From: Candidatus Saccharibacteria bacterium GW2011_GWC2_48_9
Lineage (GTDB): Bacteria > Patescibacteriota > Saccharimonadia > Saccharimonadales > Saccharimonadaceae
Direction of reading: 5' to 3'
Assembly: GCA_001003725.1 (NCBI GenBank)
Contig: LCPR01000008.1
Location: 9,891-50,820 of the forward strand
DNA: 40,930 nt
Shown piece after piece: positions 40,441 through 40,930 of this stretch (the stretch's first letter is position 1; each line of letters starts with the position of its first letter). The notes below the pieces were generated by a model. It was not told the DNA's origin, searched no databases, and worked only from the letters and a program-made list of their open reading frames with translations. The position numbers were made by a program, and so were the translations under genes.

Positions 40441-40930
40441 ATGCTCGATCATCATATCCAGAAAAACATCGTCTACACTCTCGCCTTTTCGGATGGTATG
40501 CGATTTGGTGAGCTCAAGCCAGATGAGCTAGAAAACAAGGCATTTGACTATCATCTGAAAAAAGTAATTGTAGCTGGCTTCGTCGTGAAAGCTGCCGATG
40601 GTCGCTATGTGCTGACTAACGAAGGTAAGCGCGTGGGTATCAGTGCATTTCGAGCAAAAAATGATCGGCTCGATCAGGCACGGTCCACCCTACTACTTGC
40701 TGTGCGGCGTGCGGACGATGGTGCGTGGTTGATGATGCGGCGCAAATCACAGCCGCTTATTGGTTTGCGCGGATTTATGAATGCGCGCCCGACGGCTACC
40801 CAGCAAATTGTAGACACAGCCCAACAGGTATGCTGGGAAGAGACGGGACTTACCGGTACGTTCGTAGCGCATGGGCATGGCTACTTCCGTGTGTACCGCG
40901 GCGGTAGTCTCGAGAGTTTCATTCATTTTA
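40441..40930 (+). CDS. Partial winged-helix plus degenerate Nudix protein (paralogue of 2478-3167)
   Basis: The frame opens at ATG 40441 (MLDHHIQKNIVYTLAFSDGM) and continues off the window after 163 codons. Residues 5-65 are the same kind of winged helix as in the gene at 2478: MRFGELKP, YHLKKVIVAGFVVK, RYVLTNEGKR. A Nudix fold follows (LLLAVRRADDGAWLMMRRK). Its box ends EETGL, but the REUxEE part reads QVCWEE and the upstream Glu is Gln, so it is also degenerate, with different residues lost than in the paralogue. A TATACT box ends 8 bases before the start, making the mRNA leaderless or nearly so. Confidence 0.8.
   Translation, partial: MLDHHIQKNIVYTLAFSDGMRFGELKPDELENKAFDYHLKKVIVAGFVVKAADGRYVLTNEGKRVGISAFRAKNDRLDQARSTLLLAVRRADDGAWLMMRRKSQPLIGLRGFMNARPTATQQIVDTAQQVCWEETGLTGTFVAHGHGYFRVYRGGSLESFIHF

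Noticed and set aside
40274-40531. Short hydrophobic frame before the HTH-Nudix gene
   Set aside because: It has one plausible helix and AGAGGAG near its start but overlaps the well-supported HTH-Nudix frame by 91 bases and would span that gene's promoter.
1-40930. tRNA, rRNA or insertion sequences
   Set aside because: I looked for T-arm GTTCRA motifs with acceptor stems in the intergenic gaps, and for rRNA or transposase motifs, and saw none. A covariance-model scan would be needed to be certain.

Overview
The window reads like a chromosome segment of a Candidatus Saccharibacteria (TM7, Patescibacteria) genome or a close relative. This is inferred from gene content and style and is not proven. 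The genes are short and tightly packed, often overlapping or abutting at their 3' ends. There are many lineage-type hypotheticals and a stripped-down respiratory module. Most promoter-proximal genes start only 6-7 bases after a -10 box, so their mRNAs should be leaderless. TGA is used as an ordinary stop (for example after yaaA at 19457-19459), so the code is not the UGA=Gly code of Gracilibacteria/SR1. I found no rRNA, tRNA, CRISPR array, insertion sequence or prophage. No gene-free stretch exceeds about 220 bases.

Layout. 0-6.4 kb: hypotheticals, peptidyl-tRNA hydrolase, an IPNS-like 2OG-Fe(II) oxygenase, a der (engA) GTPase followed by an HTH-Nudix gene, two hypotheticals on a compact divergent promoter, and an RsuA/RluB-type pseudouridine synthase. 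6.4-9.4 kb: a response regulator and a membrane PAS histidine kinase, both with unusual Pro/Ala/Gln-rich tails. 9.5-10.5 kb: an FMN reductase divergent from an HxlR regulator, with palindromic operators between them. 10.5-16.5 kb: NDH-2 and a complete cyoABCDE quinol oxidase operon. This is a two-enzyme chain (NADH to quinone to O2), and no quinone synthesis gene is in view. 16.5-27.6 kb: a CPA1 Na+/H+ antiporter, yaaA, an MMPL transporter, a coiled-coil protein, a ThrE-type exporter, a three-gene chaB-SDR-flavin-reductase operon, a small membrane protein, an FKBP and an MscS channel. 27.6-31.3 kb: hypotheticals, a DUF2130 protein and a TrmH-type RNA methyltransferase. 31.4-40.2 kb: three plus-strand orphan genes with long leaders, Shine-Dalgarno sites and ATC/GTC/TTC-rich codons, plus a 20-residue basic peptide gene. 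These are interleaved with minus-strand genes of the usual style: a hypothetical, a DUF3137-like membrane protein, an ArsR-luciferase-like-F420-type reductase operon, a PlsC-like acyltransferase and two hypotheticals. The right edge cuts a second HTH-Nudix gene.

How it fits together. Much of the window concerns living with oxygen: NDH-2 and the quinol oxidase, a redox-type HxlR switch, YaaA (peroxide stress), several flavin or nicotinamide oxidoreductases, and ion and osmotic homeostasis (antiporter, MscS, ChaB). The points most worth following up are the uniform leaderless promoter geometry with two compact divergent pairs, the foreign-looking plus-strand cassettes, the paired low-complexity tails on the two-component system, and two HTH proteins with decayed Nudix boxes.
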